From Corythoichthys intestinalis (Eukaryota; Chordata; Actinopteri; Syngnathiformes; Syngnathidae), in assembly GCF_030265065.1 (NCBI RefSeq), contig NC_080412.1, positions 36,455,001 through 36,519,000 on the forward strand: a stretch of DNA of 64,000 nt, read 5' to 3'. Of the stretch, positions 12,607 to 25,733 are shown piece by piece. Both the position numbers and the translations under genes were made by a program. The notes under the pieces were generated by a model. It worked only from the letters and a program-made list of their open reading frames with translations, searched no databases and was not told where the DNA came from. Each line of letters opens with the position of its first letter. Position 1 is the first letter of the stretch.

Positions 12607-15600
12607 ATGGTGCGTCCACAGTTTGGACCCCCACGCATGAAGCCCAGGTATTCTAAATTGAATTCTATGTGCTGAGAGTGCACTATTTGAACTGGTTTAC
12701 CCTTTCCCTTTGTTTCCACACAGCAGATCATATGGAGATGGTCATAGAAGTGGCCCCAGAGAAGGTAATTACTCTCCTAATTCAAAACCAAGAAGAGACA
12801 CCCACAGCCCCCCAGGAAAACCCAGCGGCAACTGGAGAGAGTCAAGGGGTCGAGGTCGACCCCCACCCGACAGAAAAGTTCCACCAATGGAAGACCACAG
12901 AGAGCCACGCTTCAATAACTGGAGGCAACACAATCAGGATTCCTATCAATCATATCCTCACAAAATGGAAGCACATCACAACCAGAGGAGACCGCCTTCG
13001 TCCAGACCAAACCGCTCTCCTCATGCCCAGCATCAATCCCGCAGTCCTGCTCAAGGGTCGCCAGGCCACAGGGGCCCGGCTCCCCACGGCCACTCCTCAG
13101 CTCACAGGTCACCCTCCCCGAGACATTTTCGCGGCCATCCCGGTGACAAGAGGCCTGGCCCTGCACCAGCCTTTCAAGGTTCTTTCAGGGAGTCCAAAAG
13201 ACAGCCAGCTTTCCCTCCCCAGGAGCAGAGGTATCGACCCCCCCGTGGGGATGTTAGTCCAAGAGAGAGGCCCTTTGTGGAAGACAAGAAGCGATGGAAC
13301 AACACCGGAGCGTTCTTCCATCCGCACAATGGGCAACACGGGCCTCCAGGGCCTCATCGCAGCCCAAGAGAGATGCATGGAAGAGGCTCGTGTCCAGAGA
13401 GGTACAGGATGGAAGCGGCTCTTCCAGCTGGTTAAAATGATTAAAATGAAAGCTGACCCTGATCCAGATTTGGCATCTAATGCCCTTTCCCTGACCCTCT
13501 TTAAATATTTAGTGGGTGGGTTGATAAGATCTGATGTAAATGTGCTTTCATCTGCCTTTCGGAGGAGTTTCTGTAACGGGTCTATAATTTATCTTTGAAA
13601 TGAAATGCCTCCTCCATCCGGTTTCATTTTGTTGTGGCTTTGAGGAGGGGCTACTTAATGCTCCGCCACCCACTTAACATGGCACAAGGATCTGTTATTG
13701 TAACGATGTCTTCTGTCTGATGGATATGCAGGTGGTCATCAGAGCAAGACTCCAGAAGACAGCGTGGTCCCATGGAGAGGCAGGGCGGCAGACCCCACAA
13801 CATGCAGAGTGCAAAAGATGTCCCTCGTCAGCCCCTTTTCAGACCCCCTCCGCCTTGGAAGGGAGTCCCGCCGCCACCATCGTCCTTCCACAGGAGCCCC
13901 CAGGACAGACAACTGAATGTCCCCCGCAAGAGGAGAATATCAGACGTCAGCATGTCCTCATCCAGCCCGCCTCAGGATCACAGCGGCCCTAAGTTCCCCA
14001 GGAGAGAGAGAGTTCCCCTCCTCAGTATTCCCAGACCATTCGGTGCTAGACCATTGTCACTAAGAGAGAAAAGTTTGATATTTAAAGGCAGGCAAATGAG
14101 ATTTGACCCTCCCATGAGACTTAGAAATCCTCCACCCTTTAGACCCAGGCCACAGATGGATGACATTCCGTCTCGGGGACCTCCCAGCTCTGTTCTCGCT
14201 CTAAGAAAGAAGCGTTTCCAGCCTAATCCGTTACCCCTGAAAAGGCTGCAACCGAGGGAAGCAAGATCGAAGCAGTCCCCCGGCAGAGATGACGATGCAA
14301 GCAGCTCCCTGCGAGAGACTAATACCAGAAAAGAAAAGGTGGAGTCTCGTCGCTCCTTGAATACACACAGGTACGGTATTTTCCTTCTTGCACTCTTCGC
14401 AGGGCTTGATGATTTGGGAGGTTTGATGATGACGCCACATGTGAAAAATGGAGAAGACGCGATGCATAAAATTCTGTGGCACAGTCCCTCTGCCCCCTCG
14501 CTGTCTACGTTCTGCATTTTCCATAACGAGATGACGTTTATGCTCCCCGTACCATGAAAACAGCTTTCCAAGTCTGTCACAAAATGTATATCAGCGCTCC
14601 TGAAGCACTCCCAAGTTCTGTCAGTTCTCCCAAATATGAAAGGAGTCTCCCTCCGGTTGCAAAGCGTTCCTCGGCCTCTCGAATCACACAGATTTGGAAG
14701 AGGACAAGTCCTGTTCAGATACAAGGCATGTTTAAAACATTTTAAAAGACAAGCTAGCCAGCTTCAGTGCTATGGATGATGCTGAAATGAAAAACCTACT
14801 GTAACTAGAAGATGTACTGCTGAATTCTCAAGCAACATCTCCATGAAACATTATCATAACCAATTCTGTGTCACACAGACAAAAATGGGTGCCGGAAGAG
14901 GAAAATAACATTTCGTCTGCAGAATGACTTGATTTTTGACTGGTAAAAGATTCCGAGAAGAAACGAAAGACCCCGATGACCACTGCTAATACTCATGATT
15001 ACTACAAGAACAGAAGAGGTCTGCTTCTCTGCATCCATGAGCACTCTAAAGAATCATTTTACACGAGACCCTAAGACAAGTCCAAGCTGGAGCTCAAAAT
15101 AGCTTTCTGTAACGAAGACTGCCACTATATTACAGTATAAACCCACGGTTATGAGAGCATTTCACCTGTGAATATAATACTGCAAGCCTAAGCCAAAACT
15201 GTTTTACCCAGCGTCGCCAAAGCAATAGCTACATAGCTACAGACTGAAATGTCCCCTTATCATCCAAACAGCATAGCTGCGACTGAAATGTCACCTTATC
15301 GTCCAAATACCGTAGCTGTGACCACTGATGGGAGTTCCATGATTCCATCTTAACAGTATGAATACGTCTGGGCCAAAAATTGGCATGGTCTCATACTTCA
15401 TGTTTCCACTCTTTTGCACCCAAGCTTGCCCTTTTGTATTTCTAAAAGCCGATGGAAAAGATCTGAACCAATGCCATGTGCATGTGATGTCTTTCCGGCA
15501 AAAGAAGAGGAATGTACTTCACCATTTGCGCTGCTCGACTCCAATTTCCGAGATGAAGCCAATATATATGCTAATGGAATCATCTCTTAACACCAAAAGT

Positions 15601-18600
15601 GCAGCCGGAAGTTGGACCGCCCCTCTCTCTAAACTTAAAGAAGCCTTTACAACTTCCCTCATTTGAATTCAGCTGATAAAGTAGACCAAGTGGCATCAGT
15701 GTGAGGCAAAAACATCTGAGGAGCAACAACCCCATCCCAAAATACGGATTGAAGATTTGTTGACTCAATGTATTACGATAACCACCCGACCGATCGCTTT
15801 AACGATCACTGCGTAACCGAAGAGAAAACTCGGGTGTATTGCGAGTGCAATTATAGGAGTACAGGAGCATGGACATTCCATGGTTTTGTAAGTACCACTG
15901 TGTGACACTTGGCTTTACATGCTATATTTCTTCCTACAAAGCTGTGCAGTTCATGACTGATTTTACACGTTTGACAGGTTATCCATTTAGCGCATGACCC
16001 CATTTAACCACTGTTCATCCCTCTTCAGATCGTCTCCCATTGAGAAACGCGACCTTGTTGTCGTCTCTCACTGGGCGGCCGGCCCGAGTACATCTAAGGA
16101 GGACTCTCCTGCCAAAGACTGTAGCCCAAAGTCAAAGACAGGTAACTGGTGATTTCCGAGGCAATACAGTGGTACCTCTAGTTACGAAATTAATTGGTTC
16201 TGGGAGTAGTTTCGTTACCTGAAAATTCCGTAAATGTCATTTAAATGCTCTAATTCAATCCAAACGCTACTGACTTGGTGCAATAAGTTAAATTATCGTA
16301 TGTAAATTATAGCACGGTAAATAAAAATGAGGGCGGTAATTTTGCTTGCTGCGATTTATCGCCGCGTGCACTCGGCACACGTGCGTGTTGATTGCATATG
16401 AGACTCCAGTTCCTTTCACAGATGTTTATTGGCCATCAACACGCAGTAGAAATAAAGTTCAGACATACAAAATAAGGAAACACATCTATATTAAACATTT
16501 TAAAGTGTTAGCATTGCTACATTGAGGCTGATGGGGGGGGGGGGGGGGAGACAATATACTAACCAATTTTGCCTGCTTTATAACATTGGCACACAAAATT
16601 GCAGTTGACATTTTTCTAAACACGAGAACTCGCTGGTTTGAAGTAGGGATGTCCCGATCCAGGTTTTTGCACTTCCAATCCGATACCGATATTGTTTTGC
16701 ACTTCCGATCCGATACCGTTACTAGCCGATACCGATACTGGCCTATCTGAGCATGTGTTAAAGTTTAAAGTTATTTAGCCTCCTTACTTAGTTGTCAGAC
16801 TCATGTTGAAAAAGGTTTTAGTACTCTTGATAACAACTAGTCAGCTGAATTAGGTGAGTTTGAATAACACACAACGGTTGGTAACAAGAAACTGACCTGT
16901 TTATTCAGTGGCAAACACAAAAGATTATAAATAACAAACAGAAATGGCATAGTCAGTCAGTAAAACATGCAAATGATATTGTAAACAGTCTTAAAAAGAC
17001 AAAACACACAACCTCAGTGGAAAATCCCACAAACCCCCCAAGCTATTAGATGCTTTAAATGTTTCATGCATTAGTTACAAAAATTGTATAAAAAGCCTCT
17101 CAGGTTTAATTAACGACTATTTCAGTATCAAGTTAACATTTTAAAACAGTAAATAAAATACTCAAGTCCCCATTCTGTATCAGCAGCTTTAAACTACATT
17201 TAATTTTGCGAATCAACTGTTGTTAAACTTGCTCCTGTTATTCCATAATTTCCCTTATGTCTACTTTCGACATGTGAAAGTTTTAAAACTGTTTTGAAGA
17301 TAGATTCAAGTCAAGATTTTACCGATTTAGGAGTATTTTAGATAAAAAGTTAATGAGGTTCGCTTGGAAGGTTCACAACAGCCTACTAGGGAGTTAATTA
17401 GGTTCGCTTGGAAGGTTCACAACAGCCTACTAGGGAAGTCTCCTGCTTGAAGATGGCGGGTGTTTACTAACGCATCTAGTTTTCCATACTTCAATGTTGC
17501 TAACGCAGTCGAGTCTGTCGTTTTGCATCTAGTTCTATATACATATGATATCTGTTATCTACAGTAAAACGATGTTGACGTAGTTTGTAGCGGCTGTCAG
17601 CAGCAGTCAGGTATTCTTGTGTTTTTTATCCAGCGGCATGAGTTGAGCTAAAGCCGTGAGTCGAGCATTGGCATTACCCGGGTGACAAGCATGTTTACTC
17701 TCAGGATGCAATGCGGTCCGTTTCTCATTGCGTCCCAAAGACCGCGCTGTGAATTAGTTCCGCTTTACTTGACATATTTCAATAATTGGAATTTGGATGT
17801 GAATCGTTCTCGAATCTTCCACGGCCGTATCGCTCTCAAGGATGTAATGACGGCTGGGCATGTTATACCGTGGTTCTAAGTGTTGGATGGTGCGTCTTTA
17901 CTCACGAGAGATAATGGCTCGTCATCCAGAATGAATTCTTTGGCAATGACTCTTGTTATTCCCTGGGCTTTGGGACTGTCGAGTGCCAGTTTGTCCCGCA
18001 TAGCAAAAGTTTCTGTCTGTGTTAGTTGCGTAGGACCCAGAGGTTGCGCTAGACTTTTTCGTTGTCTGTCATTTTATTTTGACTGACAGTGTCATAAAAA
18101 TCCGGTCATAATCCATTTTTACCCGTCACTTACATTTTTAAAATGATAATAATGACATATTCAATAGTATTTAGTTTTCATTCATTTTTAATTAATATTC
18201 TGTCCGAGCAAGCTTAACAAGAGGCAAACAGACACCGGAGTGCACCAATCAGCAACGGGCAGACGTGCCGTTAGCAAAGCGACGAGGGACTTGCGCGTGG
18301 AAGTAAACATATGAGGAGAACGGAGTTTATTCAACATGGCTAGCGCGAGACAGACTGTTGTCAATGACTCGTGTCGATGTGTTTTAGCTCATTTAAAACT
18401 GAATTTACCGCGGATTGGAACATATTCTCGGCTCTCCCGTCCACCATCCGTGTTGTTGTAGAGACGACTTTCGGCGCGCAAGAGTGACGTTGCTCGTGAA
18501 GAACACGATAAACAAATAAACAAATAGACAAATAAACAAATCTGATTTGTCGATTGATTTAGTACCTACTCGAGAGGCTGGGTCCCAGACTTTTCTCTCA

Positions 18601-20097
18601 GTGTTTGAAAAATACAGGGAGAACAGTCTGGCTGTGCCAGGCAAACACTCAGTTGCCTTGACATTTTTCCTAGTAAGGCCAACGACGTCATGCATCAAGA
18701 GAGACAATAGCTAATTAATATGCTCACTCGCCACCCTGTGGTCTGGGGTGTGAATTGCAACCTGTCAAAATGACAGATAGACTTCAGTTTTTTCCGTCAC
18801 CGTTTTAAAAAACCGGTCAACGACGGAAAATATTCGGTTAACGCGACCCCTGGTAGGACCTTTCTTTTTGTCTTCGGATTTCTAAACATACTCCTCATAT
18901 TGTTTGTGGTGGTATTTCGCTAAATGCTTGATTAGGTTGGTTGTATAAAACTTCTTACAGCTTTACCACCACGCTTGACTTTATTGTGGCATATGTTGCA
19001 CTCTGCCTCTTCGTCTGTCGTCCTTTAAGGTGAAATGATCCCACACAGCTGACATTTTTACCGATAAAGTGTCTCGGTAAATTGGGAGACGGTAATGTAG
19101 TGTGTTGAAGGTGCTGTAAAATGCGGACCGGATTTTAGGGAAACCGAAGCAAAAACTGAAATGGATTATGTAAGTTGGTGCGTTGGAAAACCCGGACTTT
19201 AAAAAAAAAAACTGGATCGGAAGTCTGGATCTGAACTTTTCCATGTCGGCCGATCCGATACCGATGCGCATTTTTTTGCCCATATCGGCGTCCGATCCGA
19301 TCCAAATATCAGATCGGGACATAAATAGTTTGAAGTATTTTCTAACTATGCGAGAAAAAAAATCTTATTACTGACACCACTTGAATGACGAAAAGAGAAG
19401 TGCAATTGCACACGGTTAGCAGCGTAGCGAATGGACTTCGGGGGACCATTTCATAAAATACCACCAATTATAAAAAAAATATATATATCTATAATAAATT
19501 ACTTGCTTTGTGTCAGTCTGATAAAACTGTCCTTTCTATTCAGACACTTCTTTGAGCAACCGATCAGTGAAAGCTGAATCAAGGTTACAGTCACCTGACA
19601 GAAAACGAGGATATTTGGAGAGGAGAACATTCAGGTGAGTATATTCGTCTTTGTGATACTTTCAACTTAGTTTTGTAACTATTTCATTGGAGGACTTGTT
19701 TTTCAGGCCAGTAAATTTAATGCCAGACAGGCGACCTGGACCCATGCAAGTGAGTGGACCTTTAATTGAGGCCTATTCCAAACTGCTGATTCATCATTTT
19801 CATCCTAATGATGTTGATATTGTCTTGTCCGTTTGATAGAGACCAAAATTTCCCGGCCCAGCGAGGGGTGCCACCGAGCTGTCTGGAAATTTTAGGCGGC
19901 CACTCATGGTATGCAAAAATCTGATTGAATCCTTTAATAAATGTTTTTTTCCTAACCAGAATGTTCATTCTTTTAACTAGGAGAACTTGGTGCCACGCCC
20001 TTTCCCAAACCAGAAACCCGTGTTCCGGAAAAGTCACAGTATCATGTCCAAGTACCGCAACATGCGAGTGATGAAACACCGTGCTCCTTACAACTGA
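12607..20097 (+). CDS. Arg/Pro/Ser-rich nuclear-type protein, 8 coding exons, 596 aa
   Basis: Coding exons: 12607-12647, 12724-13401, 13732-14370, 16029-16141, 19544-19634, 19707-19749, 19840-19908 and 19981-20097 (1791 nt, all phases agree). An in-frame TAG 12 bases upstream fixes the start; the leader exon begins at 12581. The protein opens [13 protein letters not shown] and is very rich in Arg, Pro, Ser and His ([28 protein letters not shown]), a low-complexity RNA-binding/splicing-factor style. Conserved-looking blocks come later: [20 protein letters not shown] (exon 4) and a basic tail, [20 protein letters not shown] (exon 8). The tail resembles the QKSLYIQAKYQRLR end of human BCLAF3 as I recall it; together with an SH3KBP1-like gene downstream this suggests a BCLAF3/THRAP3-like protein, but I do not name it. 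Exon 2 has a tandem CAGCAG acceptor. A 64-base 3'UTR intron (20125-20188) is likely. Confidence 0.8.
16169..16640. repeat. Intron repeats: mariner-like MITE end and a G-run
   Basis: CAGTGGTACCTCTAGTTACG at about 16169, followed by AAATTAATTGGTTC, is the terminal sequence of a common fish MITE with mariner-like ends. Its other end is not clear. A run of about 16 G lies near 16534. No coding signal is seen; the exon upstream ends 27 bases before this element. Confidence 0.5.
16644..19327 (-). mobile_element. hAT element with BED-finger remnant, perfect 8-bp TSD
   Basis: The ends TAGGGATGTCCCGATCC and GATCGGGACATAAATA are flanked by GTTTGAAG on both sides (16636-16643 and 19328-19335). On the minus strand near 19060-18985 a BED-type start reads [16 protein letters not shown]. 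The finger cysteines are lost to frame breaks and the catalytic domain is missing, so this is an internally deleted, inactive copy. It carries a further insertion at 18038-18852, and at 17290-17830 a segment shared with 4260-4830. It fills most of the intron between coding exons 4 and 5 of the surrounding gene. Confidence 0.85.
18038..18852. mobile_element. hAT-like MITE nested in the 16644-19327 element, perfect TSD
   Basis: It starts CAGAGGTTGCGCTAGAC and ends GTTAACGCGACCCCTG, imperfect inverted ends, and is flanked by GTAGGACC on both sides (18030-18037 and 18853-18860). The 815 bp hold AT-rich non-coding sequence and a short repeat of AACAAATAAACAAAT near 18505-18540. Insertion order: this copy is younger than its host element. 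Confidence 0.9.
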
Positions 20098-21092
20098 GGA
20101 GCCAAATCCTGGTGGCCACCTCGGGTATGAAGACCATGAGTGTTTCCTTTTGTATGAAACTTCAGTGATATATTTGTTTTCCCAACAGGTGCTGATGCTG
20201 CAAACACTGGAAGAAGTCACCAAGATGTTGCATCAGCAATGCCGCCTGCTTATTCAACAAAACCTTGTAGAGTTAAATGTATTTTCTTTCTGTATAAGAT
20301 TTGAGTCACCTCACAACTCTTATAGTGAGGAAATCAGATGTTCTTGACTACGTTTTGTTGTTGTTGTATTTTATAAAAAAGTCCTGTTTAACAAATTTTC
20401 GGGCTTATTCCCCAAGAAATGGCTTGTAAAAAAAGACGCGCGTTTGCCCTGTTGTAGATAAGTGGTCAAGCTAAATTCATTTGCGAGCTTCTTTTCAGAA
20501 TCATTGTCTTTATTCCAACTTGTTCACAAGAAAATTACAGTTTATTTTAATGCATTTATGTTGGACACTAATTTCAATAGGGCTGGGTATAGCTGCTTGA
20601 AGCTTATTGTGATATGATCCAGTGCTTGTTAAACTTTTTGTTGTATACAGATGAAAAACAATGTTGAATTCTATTTTTACACACTACTGCGAACAATTTT
20701 CAGGAATGATTGCTAGCTAGCTATGGCCATATAGCAAGACTTAACATATTTGACCACTGGTTGAAAATTCGTTCTAAAACATGAGATGGTGATTGTAGTC
20801 ACGTCTGGCCCGACAACTTCAGTGAGGCGTTTAGTATCCATTCTCAATGGATATTTACCCAACTTTGCATCACAATATAGCATTATTACCCAGCTCTCAA
20901 TTTCATTTCTGACATTTTGCAATAAAATTTGTCAAAGCACAAGGTCAGATTTCCAGTGTGATTACTTTGGAATTTGTGTAATTCATAGATTCATATGAGT
21001 TCCAAACAATTATTATTAAAAAATTTTTCCTGGTCCTTCCAGTTCTCAACCCCAGGTTAAGTAGACAAGTAGTACTTGAAGTAACTTCTAAC

Positions 21093-22551
21093 CAGAGGAG
21101 GGTAGTAACGAGTTACATTTACTTAGTCACATTTATTTGAGCAACTTTTTGAGAAAAATGATAATTCATACTTGTACATACTTTTTACTGGAGTAGATTT
21201 GTAAAGAAATGCTCCTCTTTCTCTGCTACTTTGGGCTACGCTAGATGTTACATTTTTCCTTATTTTCCTTTTTTTTTGTTTGTTTTTTTTTTTTTGCCAT
21301 AGACACCAACAGTAGGGCTACCAGTTTAACCAATGAGACGTCGCAACAATAATCACATGACGCTATTATGCCAATCAGACTAAAGCTTGCCATTCTGTGA
21401 TTGAGCTGGGCTGTTCAATCACATTGCGTCTTTAAAGCATCGTAAAAAATTAAGTGACCACGCTGCCGTCATGATTCAGAAGCAGTGCTGCAACGATTAA
21501 TCAATTCAATTAGAAAAAAATATAAATTTTGCTGCTTTTAGTATTTAAATTGGTGTTGTAATGGTTTGTTTTGAAAGTTTGCATTGTTTTATTGATTTGG
21601 GTGGATGCACTGCCCAATAGTGGCGACAATATGACATAACCCATTTACATGGCTGAATTCAGCTGCTTCCTGTTAAGTCCAACATAAGCTTACATGCACC
21701 ATAAGTTTTTGTTTGAGCTCAATTTTTTTTATGCATCTGTAATTTAGTTTATAGGTATCTTTAGCTGTTTTTTTGTGTGAATATGTGTTTGAACCATTTG
21801 TTAAGAACATTGTAACAAAACAAAAAAATCCTCAGCATTTTATAGCATTTAAGCTAGCGGACTTTTGCTATGTAAATGGTGTTATACTTATATAGCCCTT
21901 TTCCACCTTTCATTAGCCAATTGTTCTTTTTTTGTACTTAGATCCTAATTTATTTATTTATTATAGGCTTAGCTCGGGTATTTAATTTTTTTTATGTTCC
22001 TTATCCGATTAGTCGATTATTAAAACTAACTAGTTTATCGATTAATCGACTATTAATATAATCGATACAAGCAGTCCAACTCAAAAGCACGGATTTTAAC
22101 CCCTCTATCAGTTTTTATTTGGCACCGATTGTCCACAGAAAACAGGAGATCCTTTTAGTTCCATAATAGGAAATATGTTTTCTCCACTAGATGGCACTCA
22201 TGTTCTTTGGAGGAATAATGCTTTATTTCTGTATTTCTTTTCTCTCAACGAAATTCAATGATTCTTTTTGTGTGTGTTTCTTTGACTTAATGTGGTTACA
22301 TAGGTTATACTCTCCTTCAAAGTATAATAATAAGAGTTCGAATAGATAACTTTATGCTGAGTGAAAAAAATTCAACATTGTAAGAAGTTACTCATAATGT
22401 TACTCACTACTTGAGATTTCTTTTCACCAAATACTTATTTTACTTGTGCTTGACTACATTTTTTGGATGACTACTTTTACTAAAGTAATATTATTTTGAA
22501 GTAACACCACTTTAACTTGAGTAAAATTTTTGGCTACTCCACCCACCTCTG
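21093..22551. mobile_element. MITE with AGAGGTGGGTAG-type ends (family C), 8-bp TSD, hosting a family B copy
   Basis: Left end CAGAGGAGGGTAGTAACGAG and right end GGCTACTCCACCCACCTCTG are inverted. The flank CTTCTAAC is duplicated at 21085-21092 and 22552-22559. A family B hAT-like MITE (about 21484-22070) is nested inside. A related truncated copy ends at 50823. Non-coding. Confidence 0.85.
21484..22070. mobile_element. Family B hAT-like MITE, diverged copy
   Basis: It opens CAGTGCTGCAACGATTAATC and closes with TATCGATTAATCGACTA and AATATAATCGATACAAGCAG. The interior matches 11595-12181 (GCTAGCGGACTTTTGCTATG, CTTATCCGATTAGTCGATTA). Its ends are more decayed than in the other copies. Confidence 0.75.
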
Positions 22552-22619
22552 CTTCTAACATCCAAATAACCAAAAAGATTTCACTATTTAATGAAAAAGT
22601 CTCTTAAGACTCTTATCTC

Positions 22620-22832
22620 ACCCTTCCTAACAGCGCTTGTCCTTCACTATTTTTTCACCCTTCACTCTGGCCTGGTGATATTAGTCAGCTGGGTGGCGCC
22701 CCTGTGCTAAACATAGCCCCCAATGCTGCACCCCTCATCAAAACACAGAGCAGTCTACAATGGCTGGTGTTGAGTTACCACAGATGCTGCTGTATCTCAA
22801 CGGGGAGGGTTGCTGAACACGGTAAGTGTGTT
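22620..22832 (+). promoter_or_regulatory. Possible promoter/first exon for the 25734-26402 gene
   Basis: This is single-copy sequence between transposons, ending in a strong donor ACACG/GTAAGTGTG at 22831. It contains a short upstream frame, MAGVELPQMLLYLNGEGC, that stops before the donor, so if transcribed it would be a leader exon. The nearest acceptor of a coding exon on this strand is 25733. The link is a guess from position only. Sequence 22833-23355 shows nothing else. Confidence 0.25.
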
Positions 22833-23503
22833 TATAGTTACTAACAATCTGGTGTGTCTACTAATGAATGGCATCAATTACCAATTCTTGCTTGTATTGA
22901 ACATAAATATACCTGTAATTGTTCTTACTCTACTGATATGAACAATAAATAGTCTAACAGTCCTCCTGAATAGACAGACCAAAAATGTCATTGTGTTTTG
23001 TATTTTGTTTAACATATTTGTATACAATAAGTACAGTAGTCTTCTTAATGATCGTGAGTAGTCGTAGGCTACTGCAAACTACCAGTCTTCATTATAATAA
23101 GAATGAAATTATGAATCAATTTGGGGTCATGTCAATGTATGTAGGATAAGATATGAGGGTATGTCTGAAGAATGTGGGTGTGTCTGTTTTGGAATAGTTG
23201 GTATATATTTAACCTGACACATGAACTGCAAATAACTTACAAATTTGCCTCTGTTTTAAAAAGTAATACAGTATACACTAAACATGCCATAAATTCTACC
23301 TTCTCTTTTTTTCCATTGCCTAAGAGGTTGATTTGAGAAAATGTTTTGATGAGGAAAAACGGTAACACTTTATTTGACGGTGCCGTGACCTAGGCATGAG
23401 CCGGTATAATATCTGATAGTATGATAACCTTAAGCCAAAATAGCACGGTTTCATGGTATCACGGTAATGCAGTTACAGCTCTCAAATGGGTTCCTTTGAG
23501 ATA

Positions 23504-24189
23504 GTGATCTCTCACTACTTCGCGCTTCAAACTTCGCGCCCTCAGTCCATCGTGAATTTTTTTTCAATTTAAACAAAAAATACAAATGAGCTGTCCTGAG
23601 CCGATCGCGTAGTCTCACTCTCCCTTGATCCCTCCGTCTCCCTGCTCTTTGTTGTTTAGGCAATACACTGGAGTTGCTTATTAAAGTTAACGATGATTGA
23701 TGGACATCTTCTTTTTGATCTTGCCACAGATCCCTGGAAGCCTCAGCATCAAAGCGCCGCATGCGTCAATCATTGTTTACCTTGTTAAACAGTTGCTGTG
23801 GCAACTCATTGTGTGTAAGTGAGGAGATGGAGCGGAGTTGAGTGGACTCACTCAATGAAACATTTAATAAAGCATTTTTATACTCTATTCTTGTTTAAAA
23901 AATAATTTGGTGGGACATTAACATATTTAAAACCTATAATTATTACATTTGAAGTGCTTAAAAACCATTTATCGAAATATACTTTTTTTTTTTTTTTTAA
24001 TTATACTTTGGGGAAAAAAGTGAAAAAACATGTCTCATATGTATCTTTTCCCAATGCTAAATTTGAATAAATACATTGAACAAAAAAACAAAAAATGGGG
24101 GGGGGAGTTGGGGGGCCGCTACTTCGCGGTTTTTCACTTATCGCGGCGGGTTCTGGTCCCCATTAACCGGGAAAAATGAGGGATCACTG
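23504..24189. mobile_element. Tigger/mariner-like MITE (family E), copy 1
   Basis: The left end GTGATCTCTCACTACTTCGC and right end ATGAGGGATCACTG are inverted and flanked by TA. The interior has GCGCCCTCAGTCCATCGTG, GGCGGGTTCTGGTCCCCATT and a small reverse-strand open stretch without recognisable domains. Copy 2 is at 51140-52655 and fragments lie at 62753-62872 and from 63618. Confidence 0.75.
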
Positions 24190-24985
24190 TATCTGGGTTT
24201 TAAAAAAACAACAACAAAAAACAATTTTCCCGACATGTAACAGGATATTTATTTTTCAAAACATATTAGCTCATTGGAACATAGAGTACAGTAAGTATAA
24301 TGTTAAGTTAAAATAAAAAAACAACAAAATATTCTAAATAAAATCAAAATAAATGCAGTCTTTTAAGTGAGCCTAACCCACAGCCACAGCTCAACATTAT
24401 GACCATAAGTACAATAATTTAATTATTTTCCATAAAAAGCATGTGTGTATGACTTGTATCATGTTTACATTATACACACACTCTCTTTCTCAACACAGTT
24501 GCCAGAGAGAAAAAAACACCACATGTTTTACCACCGCTAGACACATTAAACACGCTGGAGTAGCTGGTGGGAAACGTTCCTACAGTGCTTACTAACCTTT
24601 AATTATCATATTGGAGGTATTGTTTCCTCGGCAGCAAACATTTTTTACACGTGGGTTGGCCTTCCTCCTCTAAGCTGCAGCCGTCTGTAACATCTCTGTA
24701 GCCAAAGTATTCCCATACTAGCAGTTTTGTTTTGTTCAATGGGGGGAAAAGTTCAGGAGTTTGACCTTCTCTAGCCATCGTTTAGCACGGCTGACTCACT
24801 GACACTGAGCAAATAACGGTGGGCTAGGGTTAAGCCTTACAGCTGCAAGCGAGTGATTTCTCCATGCATTTTTAGGACATAAAAAATAGCTAATACCTTA
24901 GGGACGGTATGACAGAAAATTTATGCGGTTTTGAAACCTTGACGTTTTCATACCACGTTATACTTTGAAACCGTTAATTGACAGA

Positions 24986-25416
24986 TGTCACGGATAACGT
25001 GGGCAGACAGGTGGTGTGGACCCAAATGCAGGGAAACAAAACGCTGCAAGGCAGGTGGCGGTGAACTCAAAAATAGTTTTAATAATAACTAACAAAAACA
25101 CAAAGTACAAGCAAAAGCACTGGGGATCAAAAAGGCAATGGTCAAACAAAACTTACTTTATCTGAGGGATTAGTACACGAGGGCTTGGACAGGACATCGA
25201 CTTTGACATTGACACTGACACAACCAGGAGTGAAAAGAAAATGGGAGCTTGTATACACACACACGCAGACAAGGGGTAACGAGACAACGAGGAACAGCTG
25301 GGGAACACAGGAGGATGCAGGTTGGAGGATAAACTAGGAGCAGGAACAACAGGTGAAATCAACGGGCAATTACAGGGACAAGTCACACTAGGAGAAAACC
25401 AAGACAAAACCTAACA
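24986..25416 (-). mobile_element. Solo LTR of an LTR retroelement, 5-bp TSD (fossil)
   Basis: A 431-bp unit bounded by TG...CA (TGTCACGG to CCTAACA on the plus strand) and flanked by ACAGA on both sides (24981-24985 and 25417-25421). It is the inverted counterpart of the solo LTR at 37691-38123; both share GGACCCAAATGCAGG/CATTTGGGTCCAC near one end and CACTAGGAGAAAACC/TTTCCTAGTGTGAC near the other. No internal region remains, so the element was reduced by LTR-LTR recombination. Family (gypsy- or ERV-like) not resolved; moderately old. Confidence 0.85.
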
Positions 25417-25733
25417 ACAGATGTCTAGTGGCGTAATTATGACATGACGCTGTCATGAGCATTAATGAATGCTCATGACAGATGTCATTAAGTGTCATCT
25501 GGCAAATTGTGTCACTTTTGAATGGATGTAAAAGATGCGGGCTGGACATAAATGGAGTTAGTGAGAAAATGAGCTGGACAGTCTTATGACACCACCATCA
25601 GATAGGTGTTCCGGGAACAACTCATTCCTAATATTTTTTCAAACCATGTGGACACATGTGATACTTATTCCTATAATCTAATTATTAAATCTATTAAAAT
25701 ACTTTTATATACAATATCTGATATTTTCTTTAG

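Larger units (their letters stand above)
23360..25640. repeat. Nested short-element block (family D and family G) around a Tigger-like MITE and a solo LTR
   Basis: The block opens GGTAACACTTTATTTGACGG and resumes after the LTR as GTAATTATGACATGAC and GACAGATGTCATTAAGTGTC, family D sequence also found at 26880-27150, 43235-43525, 51830-52135, 58240-58440 and 59900. Inside it, from about 23395 (GGCATGAGCCGGTATAATAT) to about 24980 (TTGAAACCGTTAATTG), lies a second element. That element is in turn split by the Tigger-like copy 23504-24189. Confidence 0.6.

Noticed and set aside
12669-13598. A 309-codon open frame overlapping coding exon 2 of the Arg/Pro/Ser-rich gene in another frame
   Set aside because: It runs through the intron borders, has no homology I recognise, and its length follows from the Pro/Arg/His-rich codons of the true frame, which alone respects the splice sites.
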